A stretch of DNA of 64,000 nucleotides, taken from positions 211,736,978 to 211,800,977 of the forward strand of contig NC_081828.1 of NCBI RefSeq assembly GCF_030867095.1, written 5' to 3'. Below are positions 23,073 through 34,744 of this stretch, piece after piece. Position 1 is the first letter of the stretch; each line of letters begins with the position of its first letter. The notes under the pieces were generated by a model. That model was not told where the DNA came from. It worked only from the letters and a program-made list of their open reading frames with translations, and ran no database searches. The translations under genes were made by a program, and so were the position numbers. The stretch comes from Alligator mississippiensis (Eukaryota > Chordata > Crocodylia > Alligatoridae).

Positions 23073-26000
23073 TGACTGCTGCAACTATTCACACGACTGC
23101 ACTTGTGAACCTATAAAATCACTGCTGAATGGGACTCTTCCCTCCAGACCCTCATCTTCCAGAGCACTTAAGCACATACTCATCTTTGGTAATGGGAGCA
23201 GTGCCTTCCTCCCAGAGTTTCTCAAATGCCTTTAAATAATGAATGTCTGGACCACAAGGATTATTTTTCTTTTCATGGAATTGCTATCATTTCTGTAATA
23301 AATTACAGCCACGGTTCCATGGTGGATAGAAACATGGTGTAAAGGCAGTGTACCACCCATATGCAACTGGAAGTGCCTAAGGAGTTTTGGTAGGCTGAGT
23401 ATAATTATCTGAGTTAGTGCTACCCTAATGAAGCAGTCTGAGGAGAGTTATTCTGCATCCAAATGGACAAAATAGTAGCGGGACTTTGAAGCTGAGCAGC
23501 AGAAATAATTATAGGAGAGTCTGGCTGGAAAGATTGATTTTTGTTTTATATGTACATATGCTGTACACTTTAGCTAAACAATAGCTACCAGTTATGATAA
23601 TGGCCCATTGACTTTTGCAGGTTAGGAGAGAAGAAAGCGATCACTTTGGGTGGTGCAGAGTTATCCATAGGAAAAAAAAAGATAAAATGAAGGAGCAGAG
23701 AGTTCAAGCTAAGTATTAGGAAATCTGTTAGACAGATTTCTGCAGAATAGCCTCCCAAAGGGTATGGGTGAAGCCAGATCACTTGAGGTATCTCAAACCA
23801 GACCGCATGAAATAAATAGTAAGAAATTAATTTTAGAAACAGGCCTGGACAGGCTGGGAGGTTGACTGGATGCTCTCACAGTGGATAGTCCCAGTGTTAG
23901 TTATCGCAGGCTTCTTGAAATTAAAATATTGAAAATGAGCTCACTGCAGTACAAAAGCATTGTTATTAGGTGTGATCTGTGTTGTACTATTACCCAAAAG
24001 GTGCAATGGCTCTGTGCACACACGTAGGGATAGGCAATGCTTTGTCCTAGAAACATAGTACAAGAAAAGTTTTGGGGAGGGAAGAGTTTCAGTGGGGGAT
24101 AGCACTACTGAAGATGTTTTTAACTCCGCAGCCTTATCCCATGTAAACCAGCTCAATGATTGCATATATGTAAAAATATAGGATAGCTGCTGCTGGATGG
24201 AGGAACAGCAATTGCAATAATCAGCAACATACCTGGAAAAATGGCCCTTAATAAGACTGGTGACAGTAGGATTCGATTGAATACATGATACAGTTCCTGT
24301 ACTGTTAAGGGAAAAACTTAACTGCAATTGCTGGGATGTTTTAAAGTTAATGGTAACATGGAGGCTACTGTTGATTAAAAAAATTACTTTCCATGCTCCA
24401 TTTTTTCATGCTAGATGAAAACGTGCCAGCATAGCTCTCAGTGAAATGTGTGCAAGATAGAGGGAAGACAGATGTTTCCCTGTTGCTAGTAGGACACATG
24501 CATTTTCAAAGAGTAACCCTGACTATATCAAGGTGAAGTGAACCCTAGAAAAGATCATACAGGTCTAAGAGGATGTTGGATGATAGATAAAAGGACATAG
24601 AGTTTCACACGATGAAACCGCCTCGCGTAACAAATGGCCTTGCCCAAATAACTGGAACCATGTTTTGACCTGATAGACTTTTATTCCTAATGGGAAAAGT
24701 ATGAAGCCACTGGAAAAGTACACAGCAGGGTTTACCTTGGGCCAGTTTAATATCCTGTCTTCTGGTTCTCTTTTGAAGTCAGGCAATTAATGAAAATCTT
24801 GCACCGACAAAACAGAAGGAAAGAAAACATACCACGAATTGCCCACATTCCTGTTTACAGTTATGGAAATGGGTCAGCTGAATATGCCAGGCAAGAGGGA
24901 CTGCAAAAAGGAAGCATCAATAGCTCCATTCACAGATAAATCAGAGGGAAGCATTGCATCTCTTAAATAGAGAGACTAGCCGTTGTGGTTGCCTTTCATT
25001 TCCCAGCAGTGCCCAGGCAGGGAATGCTGCTTTCTCTGTGACAAGCTGCGAAGACTGCTGATAGACCAATATGTATGTGCTACAGGTTGCAAAGCACTTA
25101 ATGATCCTTGTTAAATTGCATCACCTGCGTGCTGGAGCTCTTTCCCAGGCTTTGATAGGGGCTTTGTGGGATGAGCTGTGAGTGATGCCATCTAAAGTGA
25201 CCATTCAAATAGACCTGCAAAAACAAACAGTCATTTCTGGAGTTTAGCTAAGGCAAGTCAGCAACAGACTGAGATGGGACTATCCCACGTCCCTGCTGCT
25301 GAAGTTAAGAATGATTTACAGAAGGGGTCACCGTTTCCCATGCTGCAATAAATGAGTCAGATAATGCTGGAAAGGGAGAGGTGTGCTGTGCCTTGGCACT
25401 GCTAAATCATGTTCCAGCAATGGGTTGCAGGGCATTTGACACAGGGAGTGGGTAAATAAGTAATTGGGATGCTCATACAGATCAAGATACCCAAGGCAGA
25501 GGCACCTGAACAAAACTGTCCCTCTCCCTAACACACCATAATGCAATCAAGGGGCTCTCACGGAGGAGCCATAGCTTTCATTATGTGTTTCTGGTGTTAG
25601 GAAGCTGCCGTTATCAAAATGATGCTGCACATTTATTGGGCATTTTCCTGGTTGCTGCAAGGGTGAGTTTGTGCCACCTGAATGGCACCAAATGGCTTTA
25701 AAGCCACCTTGAGGAGGCAATAGGGGATTTCTCTAAAGGGATGGAGAAATCTGGGGTGCTGCCCCCTCCCTAGTTGTATCTGAAGCATCTGGAGACGTGT
25801 TTAGGGTCCCTGGAAGCCTGTTCTAACAGGTACAAGGGCATACCTGTTAGCCACCATCATCATCATCAAAGTTCCCCAGAGTTTCACAGCTTATAAAGGT
25901 AGCACAGCTAAGGCACCCCTTTCTGTACCTAGAAGCATGCAAGGGAGTGATTGATATATCCAGTCTCCTTTCACCCCCCAGGGTGAATGACCAGGCACCT

Positions 26001-26617
26001 GGATCAACTAGGAGCAGTCTTTGGCACACGTCTGGTGCAAGGGTCAAACTCATGTCCCTGATGTCTTCATTGCTCTAGCACCAGACTCATTTTGGTTTGT
26101 TATACTATTGATGCTGACAGATGGTTTACCAGGCTTGAGGAACTAATGGTTTAATTTAACATGGCGATCTCCAGTTTTTATGGGTATTGTCAATGCTATT
26201 TCTCATTACATAGTTGTTAAAGATAGTGGGTTTTGTTCCAGGCTATATTATTGTATGCTACTGGGTTCAGAATAAGGCATAGACAGTCTCCTGCCATGCC
26301 TAGACCCCCAGCTCCTGGAGGTAGATGGTTAGACAAATACTTAAGCCTCCATTTCAAAATAAAGTCAGTTATTTACCTTTATGGTTACAAAGGAAACCAT
26401 AAAAAGCATGCCCTGAGGCTAACCAGTATAGCTATATCTGCCCAAGAAAGCTGAGAGCATGAAAAAAGTAGCTCCAAGACCTCATGCATCTTAATGAGGT
26501 GTTCATTGGGGAGCCCAGAAACACTCCAGCAGAGGACTGCCCAGAGCAGGGTGGTAGATTTGGCCTGAGGATATATCTGGCTTCATTTAAGCAGAAGATT
26601 GAAGGCTGTTGTGACGT

Positions 26618-26848
26618 GTCTAGGGCAGGAGTTCCCAAACTGTGGCATGTGAACCCATGGGGGTACACAAGACATCTCTGGGGGTACACATGAGAAATTG
26701 TGTAATGGCAGATTTAATTTTCATTATAATAAAATTGGGATTTAAGGGGTTAAAATATAAAATATATGCTGGTAGGGGTGCATGGGCAGCTGGCAAGTCT
26801 GGAACTGGGTATGCAATAAGAAAAAGTTTGGGAACCCTTGGTCTAGAG
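26618..26848. mobile_element. hAT-like MITE (215 bp) with 8-bp target duplication
   Basis: The element 26626-26840 runs from CAGGAGTTCCCAAACTGTGG to AAAAGTTTGGGAACCCTTG, which are inverted repeats of the hAT type 'CAGGGGTTCCCAAACTT'. It is flanked by GTCTAGGG and GTCTAGAG (7 of 8 matching), the duplication size expected for hAT elements. There is no transposase. Confidence 0.8.
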
Positions 26849-26935
26849 CACTTTATACTATGGTAGTGACACTATGCTTTCTACCGACAGACAGACAAAT
26901 ATAGATAAATAGGTAAAGAGACCCCTATAGCACCA

Positions 26936-27003
26936 TACTGGGTTGGACTCAATGATCTATTGAGGTCCCTTCCGACCCTAACATCTATGAATCCTATGAA
27001 TAT
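26936..27003 (+). mobile_element. CR1 LINE tail fragment
   Basis: TACTGGGTTGGACTCAATGA, TCTATTGAGGTCCCTTCCGA, then ATCTATGAATCCTATGAA. It is nearly the same tail as the young CR1 at 36.4-37.3 kb, so the same subfamily. Confidence 0.8.
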
Positions 27004-28557
27004 TTACTTATATCAGGCCAAGCAAATGCAAAGACAGGACAGGCCTTCCAATGTTTGCCCCTGGCTTGTAATATTTTGGAACAAGGCCCAGACTTCTTGC
27101 TATTCCAGTAGAAGTTTATGTCCTTGTCAACTGTATATAATTACATCTGACAAAACCGGGCTAAAGGGAAAGCAAGAGGTTTCCTATGACATTTCCAGGT
27201 TTTCTTTGATGCCCCAGAGCCCACCACCAAGTGCCGATTAACATGGGGAATGACCTTGGTTTCATTTTGATCATGGGATATCTTTTATCAGGCAATGGGA
27301 GGGGAAGGAAAAAAACCCAATTCCCATCTCTTTAAGATAAGAATCTGAATTGTTTTTTTACTCTACATTTTTTTAAAATAGCTGAGTTCCTTTGAAGTGA
27401 CAGGAAAGTTTGGTGGTTGTTCAGCTATTAAAAGTTTCAACCACTGGGGCCAAAATATTCAAACTTTGATGTGAAAGTTAGAATTCGGAAACCAGATAAA
27501 TCCCCCATGGATTATCAGTGGTATTGTGTTAAAAGTGGGTTTCCCCACTAACGTCCTTACTTGAGTGCCTGCATGTCACTTGGACATATGTCCAACTGGC
27601 TCCTAAATTTGGATATTCTGCCTGGAAAATAAAATATATAGGTGGGGTAGCTAAAGAGCCTGAGGTCTAGGTATTTAGCTACCAAACTCCTAGTGATTTC
27701 AATGGATATCGTTGAAGTCTAAGGGCCAGATCTGAATCAACCTGTAAGGTGTTTCCACTTAGCTGTTACAATGCCTAAAAGGTAAGAGGCAATCTTAGTT
27801 GGCAGGATTAGGTACCTTGGCTTCTCATATGTGGCTTCTGAAGACTGATCCACATGGCCAGGTCTCTTATGTACAGCTAACTAATAGCAACACTAGACAT
27901 TGGGTGCGTCTGAGTTCCTGCTCATCTTCAGCGTGAAATGTCTGACCCCAGACTACAAGGGAAGTGTTTGCGCAGGTTGGGATCCAGATGACTCAGAGGG
28001 AAGATGTTGGCCTTTACCAGAAGGCCCTAATTGACAACAGCTGTGGGTTTAGTACGAGGCAGAGCACAAGCTATTTACAGATGAATGATATTTGAATGGT
28101 AGTGACAGTAATACCTATTTTTTTCAAGTAGCAACAGCTTTAACCCAGGCATGAAGGAGTCCTGGGGTCTAGGCTATGACAGGATTCAAACCCACATCAA
28201 CTACTTTCCCAGAACCTGCCCTTACCAAGTGGCTGTAGGCTAGGTTATTTGGGCACCCTCCTGTCTTCTTGAAGGTGTCCCTGGAGAGCTGAGAGTTGAA
28301 GATGCATAGGTCCAGAAAGAGAGTAAGCAAGTGGCAGCTTAACTCTATGGGCTAATGTTTAAAAGAAAGCTTGTTGTCCAGGGGTCAACTTGGCTTCTGA
28401 CCCCTACCGTTGCTGAACAGATTCAATTAGGGCTTCTCTTTGTGATTTAGGCATGTGATTTCTGCCCAAGTCTTGTTTGGGCGAATTAAGGGTTCCTTAG
28501 ATCTTGCTGTATTTGACTTAGGAGCTCCATTGTTTTTGCAATACATAAAGTGATTAG

Positions 28558-28712
28558 TTCATAGTTTCATAGTTGTTAGAGTCGGAAGGGACCTCAATAG
28601 ATCATTGAGTGTGATCCCCTGCCCTGGGCAGGAAAAAGCGCTGGGATCAGATGATTGCAGCCAGATGCTTGTCCAGTCTCATCTTAAAGACCCCGAAGAT
28701 CTTTATTTTTAA
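28558..28712 (-). mobile_element. CR1 LINE tail
   Basis: TTCATAGTTTCATAGTTGTT followed by AGTCGGAAGGGACCTCAATA is a reverse-complement CR1 end, continuing into GATCCCCTGCCCTGGGCAGG. Confidence 0.75.
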
Positions 28713-29744
28713 AGGGAGGATTTGAAGGAAAAGAGTGCATACTCCTTTTTGGAATATCTGGGGAAGAAACTATAGCTAAAGCAGAGTGGTATGTGTGGTG
28801 CAAGGGTTTATTATGGATACTCAGGCTATGGAGATTTAACCTCTAAATCTCTAATACATATTCAGTTCAGGTTGTTACTTACCAGATGTTACTACTATTA
28901 ATGGTGCTTGATTGTTTCAATCCACTTTTCACAGGATGGATATCTATACTGCAGCCCTTGCCCCCCATATGATTACATTTGATGTCAGTTAGTGATTGTG
29001 GATAAGCATATGGTTTTTAACCCCAGAACTACTGATCTAACACTTTCATGAGTGACCTATAAATATATATATATTATAATGAGTTGGATCCTGAGCTGGT
29101 GGAAATTGATGTAGTTTCACTGACTTTAATGGAGCTATGGTGATTTATGCTGGGTAAGGATACAATACAGCCTATTTGTCTTGGTGTTTTTCTAGAAAGG
29201 CACTCATTTAAAAAAAAAAAATCCTTAATAAAAGAGGCAAAAACAGGAAAGCAACTAGTAAAGGATGAAAGTCAACGGGTTTGGAAGAAAGTCCAAAAGT
29301 TTGGTTACTTATCTGAAGTTATACAGATGGTTGTCTGCAGGAAATTAGGCTGGAAATTTTATGAGCAGCATGACTGCTTGTATTTTTCTTCTTCTAAACA
29401 AGTCACAATATCGTTTAAATATGTTATTCACATATGCGGCCCTGCACACTTAGTGCAGATGCTGTGACAAATGAGATAACCTACTGATTACATTGGCATT
29501 GGGTTTAATCTATGTAGAGCATGTTTATTCTTGTTAGGGACATAGCAACCCAGAAACACTGTACTGGAGGAGGCCTCTTGAATCAAGGAGTCGAGTCCCT
29601 TGAATTTGCAGGAAACCAGTTTCCCAAAAGGAGTCCGCAAGGACATCTAGTCTGATTCCTCTTGCAGGACCACATGGGTAAAGGGCAAGAGAGACAAAAG
29701 CACAACTTATGATATTTTGACATGACAGTGGCAGGAAAGTACAT

Positions 29745-29880
29745 TTATAGGATCATAGGGCTGGAAGGCAGCTCATGAGGTTATGTAAGCCCCTGCTCAA
29801 AACAAGATTGTTCCTAAATCATCCTAGCCAAGTGTCTGTCTAACTTGGTAGTGGTGGTAGATCACCCCTCAGTGAAAGAG
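29745..29880 (-). mobile_element. CR1 LINE tail, diverged
   Basis: GGATCATAGGGCTGGAAGGC and CCCCTGCTCAAAACAAGATT are CR1 3' UTR landmarks in reverse orientation. Confidence 0.65.
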
Positions 29881-30444
29881 GGCTAGGCTACTGCTGTTTA
29901 TTTTCCATTTACTTCCAATTAGCTGACAAGTCCTTACTCCCTTTGTAACTTGCTGTCATTTGTTCTTTTGTCCTAAGCCACATTTTGCATTAGTTTTCAG
30001 GGCACTGCTGGTTTGCTGAGCACTAGTTTCCCAAGAGGCTTCTAAAACAGACTATCAATTTCAAATTCCTTAGCAATGTCCTTAAAATGGATGGCTTGAT
30101 ATAATTCCTACTGATTGTGTGTGGGCGCAGATCCATTGCTTTTAATGACATAGTCTTATATACCAGTGCAAGTGAGATTTGTATGTTTAGAGCCATGTGT
30201 GTTGGTTCAGTGGCAGAACCTGTTTTACTTCAGAGAGCAGCAAGTGCTTACATGGACGACTAGTGCCACCTTAGTTGCTGGGGCATGTGCCCCCCCAGCG
30301 ACCAGTCAGTGACTGCATCTCCCGTGCATCCCCTAAGTGTCGCCACTGAGTGCTTATATTTCTGTCCACATGGATGTTCTTTTTGCTATGTGGATGCCCG
30401 CTTCACTGGATAAACCTCTAGATGGCAAATGTCGTGTTCCCTCT

Positions 30445-30694
30445 GGGCACATCTACATGTGTATAATGCACTGTGATTATGGCACATTAAATTTAGTACC
30501 TCTATAACAGTTACTAAGTAGGCAGTAACCAGTGCTACTGTGCAGTAGTGCCAACACTTGCCTTTTAAGTGGTGCTAACGCACAGTAGACTAATTCTACT
30601 GAGCATTAGCACAATAGCATGGCTTTTGCCGTGACACACTAATGCACAGTAGAATTAATTTACTGCGCATTTAGCATCTTGTGTAGTTGTGCCC
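30445..30694. mobile_element. Hairpin-rich MITE family, copy 1
   Basis: The ends GGGCACATCTACATG and (reverse complement) GGGCACAACTACACA form terminal inverted repeats. The interior is full of CAGTAGTGCC/ACGCACAGTAG-type short inverted motifs. It is the same family as the copies at 52233, 54364, 55469 and 58736. No coding. Confidence 0.6.
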
Positions 30695-30864
30695 GCTGTC
30701 TCTCATATGCACATCAATTACATTCTCATTGCAGAAAATTGCCATAGGATGTATTACTATGAGCTACAGTGTCAATGGAGCTGCTTGTATTTGTAGCTTT
30801 ATATTATTATCGGCTAAAGGTGCCATTCACACTTGATGAGCATGAATACTTCAACTCTGGGTTT

Positions 30865-31020
30865 TTCATAGATTTGATAGACACTAGGGCTGGAAGGGAC
30901 CACAGAAGATCATCGAGTCCAGCCACCTGCCTACGGGCAGGAAGTTAGCTGGGGTCAAAGGATCCCAGCAAGATAGGTGTCCAACTGTTTCTTAAAAGAG
31001 TCCACGTTTACTAGTGTTTA
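30865..31020 (-). mobile_element. CR1 LINE tail
   Basis: TTCATAGATTTGATAGACAC, TAGGGCTGGAAGGGACCACA and GATCATCGAGTCCAGCCACC. It ends about 110 bases before AQP1 exon 2. Confidence 0.75.
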
Positions 31021-31133
31021 GTCAAATACAAGTAATGGGACAGAAGATGTTGCCTGACGGGCCTGGCATTTATAGTTAGTGATCTAATGACTACAAAGAC
31101 TTTTAACTCTGGCCTCCTCTTGTTTCCGTACAG

Positions 31134-31298
31134 CTTGCAAATGGAATCAATTTAGGACAGGGGCTGGGTATTGAGATCATTGCCACCCTGCAGCTGGTGT
31201 TGTGTGTCCTGGCTACTACAGACCGGAGAAGGAATGATGTCACAGGATCGGCACCTCTGGCCATCGGGCTCTCTGTTGCCTTAGGGCATCTTCTTGCT
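31134..31298 (+). CDS. AQP1: Aquaporin-1 exon 2 (residues 131-185)
   Basis: This is a 165-base, phase-0 exon between TTTCCGTACAG and GTAAGT, encoding 55 residues that begin LANGINLGQGLGIEI. It covers loop C, helix 4, the cytoplasmic TTDRRR stretch and most of helix 5. His182 corresponds to human His180 of the selectivity filter. The exon length matches human exon 2 exactly. The residues in loop C before GQGLG differ most from human, as expected for this variable loop. Confidence 0.97.
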
Positions 31299-32825
31299 GT
31301 AAGTTTTAAATGTCATTGTATAATAGGTACTCAGTGATGTCCTATATCATTGGATTTGGGAGAATGTTTCCAGGAATGACCAGTTCGTTCTGATCGTGAT
31401 TACAATGCCATCATTTCCCACCTACTTACAGAAATACTGGGCTCATAGCAGCTGCCCCCTCTTCCCCTTGAATATCCATTATCATTGTTTCACACGACTG
31501 TTATAGGTTCATCAGCTCTGCCAGTTGAAGACTGAACATATTATCTGTGAAACACACACACTTATGAGGATACCACACTCTTAGGAAGCATGGGCGGCAC
31601 GGTTGTTTAAGACAGTGCTTTGAGACATTATTATAACATTATAAAGGTTTAAGGAGGGCGGTCCAAAGTCTATTTCTTTTTCCAAAAGCAGCAGCCATCC
31701 TATTAGACTTCATTGAAGACTGAACCCAGGATCTTCAGAGATGAAAGCCACCAGCCATAGACCATTTCTGCTTCTTTTTATACCCAAATTATTTCCTTTT
31801 AACACGAACATATTAACTCTGATTTCCCCTACAGTATTGTCTCAGATTCCATATACTGAGTTTCCTTTTTCTTTTTCTTCAACCTCTTCCTCCAAGGACA
31901 GCCCCTTTTCCCAGGTTTGTCAGTCCATGACTGATTTTGGAGAAAGACTAAGTTATAGCAAATTAGCTAAAACAAGGAACTAGCTTTCCTGAAGCCAAGC
32001 CACATTGTGCCTTCCTTCTATGAAAATCTCCTCACCCCGGTCTAGCATCATCTCTCGTGTGACCTGTCCTTTTTAAATATAATCTAGATGTTAAACACTT
32101 GGGCTCCAGATAATGGATAAATTCTGTTCTACTAATTAGGCGCCTGTGTTGTGCTGAGTGTATAAATTTAGTCCTATTCCACCCTGCTGTGGTCTCTGAA
32201 ACGCAAAGTGTCTTCCTTCATCAAGCACTTTGATCTTAGCTGCAAACCTGAACTATGCAATTTAGTGAGAAAGAGGAAGATTCATTTACCCCTTGCTATT
32301 CAGGCACATAGTACCTGGGATAGGATCTGGCCTGATGCCTTTATGGACTTTGTAAGTTGTCATAGATGATTTGGGAACAATTTACATATATTAAATTATG
32401 TCAGTAAGAGAGACTACCATCAACCAAAGAACCAGAGGTGCCAGACCATATCATCATGAGGTTCATATCAGCATCAGTCCAGTTAAATCTGTAGAGCTAT
32501 ACCAATTCGCAGGAGCTGGAGGTGAAATCATAGCTCTATTGAAGTTAGTGGCAAAGTTGCCATTGATGTCAGCGGGGCCAGCTGACACTTGTGTTTCATT
32601 ATGGACAGTTCTCCTCTGCTTTCAATGGATGGATTCAGTCTTCTTTTTTATTCCATTCCGTCCAAGACTTGTTAGAAAATTCCAACCCAAATTGCATTTT
32701 GTCAATTATGGACCGGCTGTGAATCACAAAATACACCTTTCACTATTGAGTTTTGCATTTGTGGGACACCTTGTATTATGGATATCTTCCTTAACAGCAA
32801 TTCTTTTTTTGTGTGTGTCTTATAG
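31299..32825 (+). other. AQP1 intron 2
   Basis: A 1,527-base GTAAGT...TATAG phase-0 intron. I see no recognisable repeat or exon inside it. A long open frame on the same strand that runs into exon 3 is in a different frame from the protein and is not coding. Confidence 0.93.
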
Positions 32826-32906
32826 ATTGATTACACTGGTTGTGGCATTAACCCAGCAAGATCTTTTGGTTCAGCTTTGATTGCCAATAACTTCACTAAT
32901 CACTGG
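32826..32906 (+). CDS. AQP1: Aquaporin-1 exon 3 (residues 186-212)
   Basis: This 81-base, phase-0 exon lies between TTATAG and GTAAGT. It encodes IDYTGCGINPARSFGSALIA and seven further residues. It holds loop E and half-helix E, with the second NPA motif at residues 194-196 followed by Arg197 of the filter. Cys191 equals the mercury-sensitive Cys189 of human AQP1, so the pore should be blocked by mercurials. Asn207-Phe-Thr is a second sequon at the position of human NFS. Confidence 0.97.
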
Positions 32907-34564
32907 GTAAGTTAAACAGGTTTTATTGCACACTAGAATTTATGTTACGGACCTTAAATCCTTAAATCATGGTCATAATTATCATTCAAGTTCGTCCCAG
33001 CCCATGGATGAGAAATGATATAAAATAGCGGCATAGGAAACATGCCTTTTAAAACATATATTATCCATAGTACCAAGCCAATAATGTGGTCTTCAAGCTG
33101 TATTTCTGAGTTGTGGCTTATGAGCACAGTAAATACTGAGATTTAGACTCATGACAGCACATAAACACATGAATAACTTTAAGCACATAAAGTTACTTTG
33201 AAGTCAATAGGACTGTACATATGTTTAACTCTGTTAAACAACTGCTTAAATGCTTTCTGGCATTAGGATTTTGAAAATACTATATATTTCAGAGATCTTT
33301 GCTATGACTTAGAATGGCGAATACTACTGGTGTAACACTGGGGCTTGAAGCACATGGCAGCTGTTCCGCACTGGGGCAATGGTGACTTCTGGTTGCTGCT
33401 GCACGGCTAGTGTAATTGTGTGGCAGTGGTTAGAGCCTCTCTTTTCCTCACCCCCTCCTCAAACTGGTGCCCAGGGCAGCTCTGCCAGGTGCCCTGCTTT
33501 AGTTAGGGGCACCGGTGAACCCCATCAGGATTGTTAATGTCCAAAGCACTTCGAATAAAATCATTCACTTGAACTAACATGATGAGGGGGCTGTTCCTTC
33601 ACTAGATACATGTTGAGATAAATGCATTTGCATGAGAGCTTACCATTTGATTTCTTCCAACGCTACCGCAAATGACTTTGAAGCTCACTTTCCAGGAACA
33701 TGTGTGCTAGTAAAAGTTGATTGCACAAATAAATGCTTTGGAAAAGAAAATAGATGCACTATAAACCAAAGTGGGGGGCGGGCAGTGCTATCACAGAGGA
33801 TGCCAGGCCTTGGCTCCCAACTGAATCAAGGCACTCTGTACAGCTTTCATTCAGTCAGGGGTTTCTGACCACCACTGTGCTCAGCATTTTCTATGGGCCC
33901 CATCTACAGGATTCTGTGAGAGTCTGTGGATTGCCTAACCTTCTCGGTTAACTTGAAAGAAAACCTACACGCACATCCCTGTTTCTCTAACTCACCCACC
34001 TGGGAACAAGTGCATCATTTTTATACGTACCAAAGGATCCTCTGGATCCTCTGGATTTTGTCTCTAATCCCTAATAGGCATCTTAGGTAAAATTTTTCAA
34101 ACAGCCAAAAGCCTATTGAGCATCAGTGGGATACAATGTTTATGTCTCTGGTGCTTTTGTAAATGTTATCCCAGCATAAATATAGCATGGTTTTTAGAGA
34201 CAGTGAGCACATGCATCTCTCATGACCTCATTGACAATGAGACCACATTTAATTAGATATGTGCGTCATGTTTTCCATGCAGTTGCTTCAATTTGTGTTT
34301 TCAAGGCTCATGACGTTAGTTGGCCAAAGTGACCCCCCCCCCCCCCCAAAAAAAAAAAAAAATGCAGAGCAAGTCAGTATCAACGTGAGGATTAATACTA
34401 AAGAGTTCCCACCTCCCAGACTGAACAAGAACCTAGGGAGCCTTTCTCGATCAAATTGAATATGTAAGCATATAGCAAATACAGGGTGTTTTCAGGAATA
34501 GGTCTAGGATGAATGACTGATTGAATAAGCAGCATTGAAAGAGGTGCCTGATGTTACATTTCAG
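32907..34564 (+). other. AQP1 intron 3
   Basis: A 1,658-base GTAAGT...TTTCAG phase-0 intron. It contains a GC-richer segment (about 33310-33530) that looks like an interspersed repeat I cannot name, and a C-run followed by an A-run at 34332-34362. Otherwise nothing is recognised. Confidence 0.93.
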
Positions 34565-34744
34565 ATCTTCTGGGTCGGGCCAATCATTGGAGGACTGAGC
34601 GCTGCCCTTATCTATGACTTCATCCTGGCTCCCCGAACCAGTGACCTGACTGACCGTCTGAAGGTGTGGACCAGTGGCCAAGTAGAAGAGTATGACCTGG
34701 ATGGCGATGAGGTTAACTCCCGGGTGGAGATGAAGCCAAAATAA
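34565..34744 (+). CDS. AQP1: Aquaporin-1 exon 4, C-terminus and stop (residues 213-271)
   Basis: The last coding exon follows TTACATTTCAG and encodes 59 residues plus TAA at 34742-34744. It begins IFWVGPIIGG (helix 6), continues through the conserved YDFILAPR and ends in the cytoplasmic tail VWTSGQVEEYDL...SRVEMKPK. The last eight residues are identical to human. Differences from human in the tail are conservative (GDEVN for ADDIN). No truncation or frameshift is present, so the gene looks functional. Confidence 0.97.
   Translation: MFWVGPIIGGLSAALIYDFILAPRTSDLTDRLKVWTSGQVEEYDLDGDEVNSRVEMKPK

Larger units (their letters stand above)
12009..31133 (+). other. AQP1 intron 1 (19.1 kb)
   Basis: A GT...AG phase-0 intron between loop C codons. 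It holds CR1 tails, a MIR, MITEs, a fold-back repeat and tandem repeats that are listed separately. No internal coding exon is recognised. The parts not listed separately (about 12.1-15.3, 16.85-18.0, 19.65-21.8, 23.1-26.6 and 27.0-28.5 kb) look like unique or very old DNA. Minor items are a tandem copy of GATGAGGCTATTTTC (about 12987-13018) and a T-rich run near 13870. Confidence 0.95.

Noticed and set aside
32398-32880. 160-codon open frame overlapping AQP1 exon 3
   Set aside because: It reads exon 3 in a different frame from the aquaporin and the rest is intron. No domain is recognisable.
34332-34362. C-run followed by A-run in intron 3 as a functional polypyrimidine signal
   Set aside because: It lies about 200 bases before the exon 4 acceptor, too far to serve it, and looks like a simple-repeat slip.
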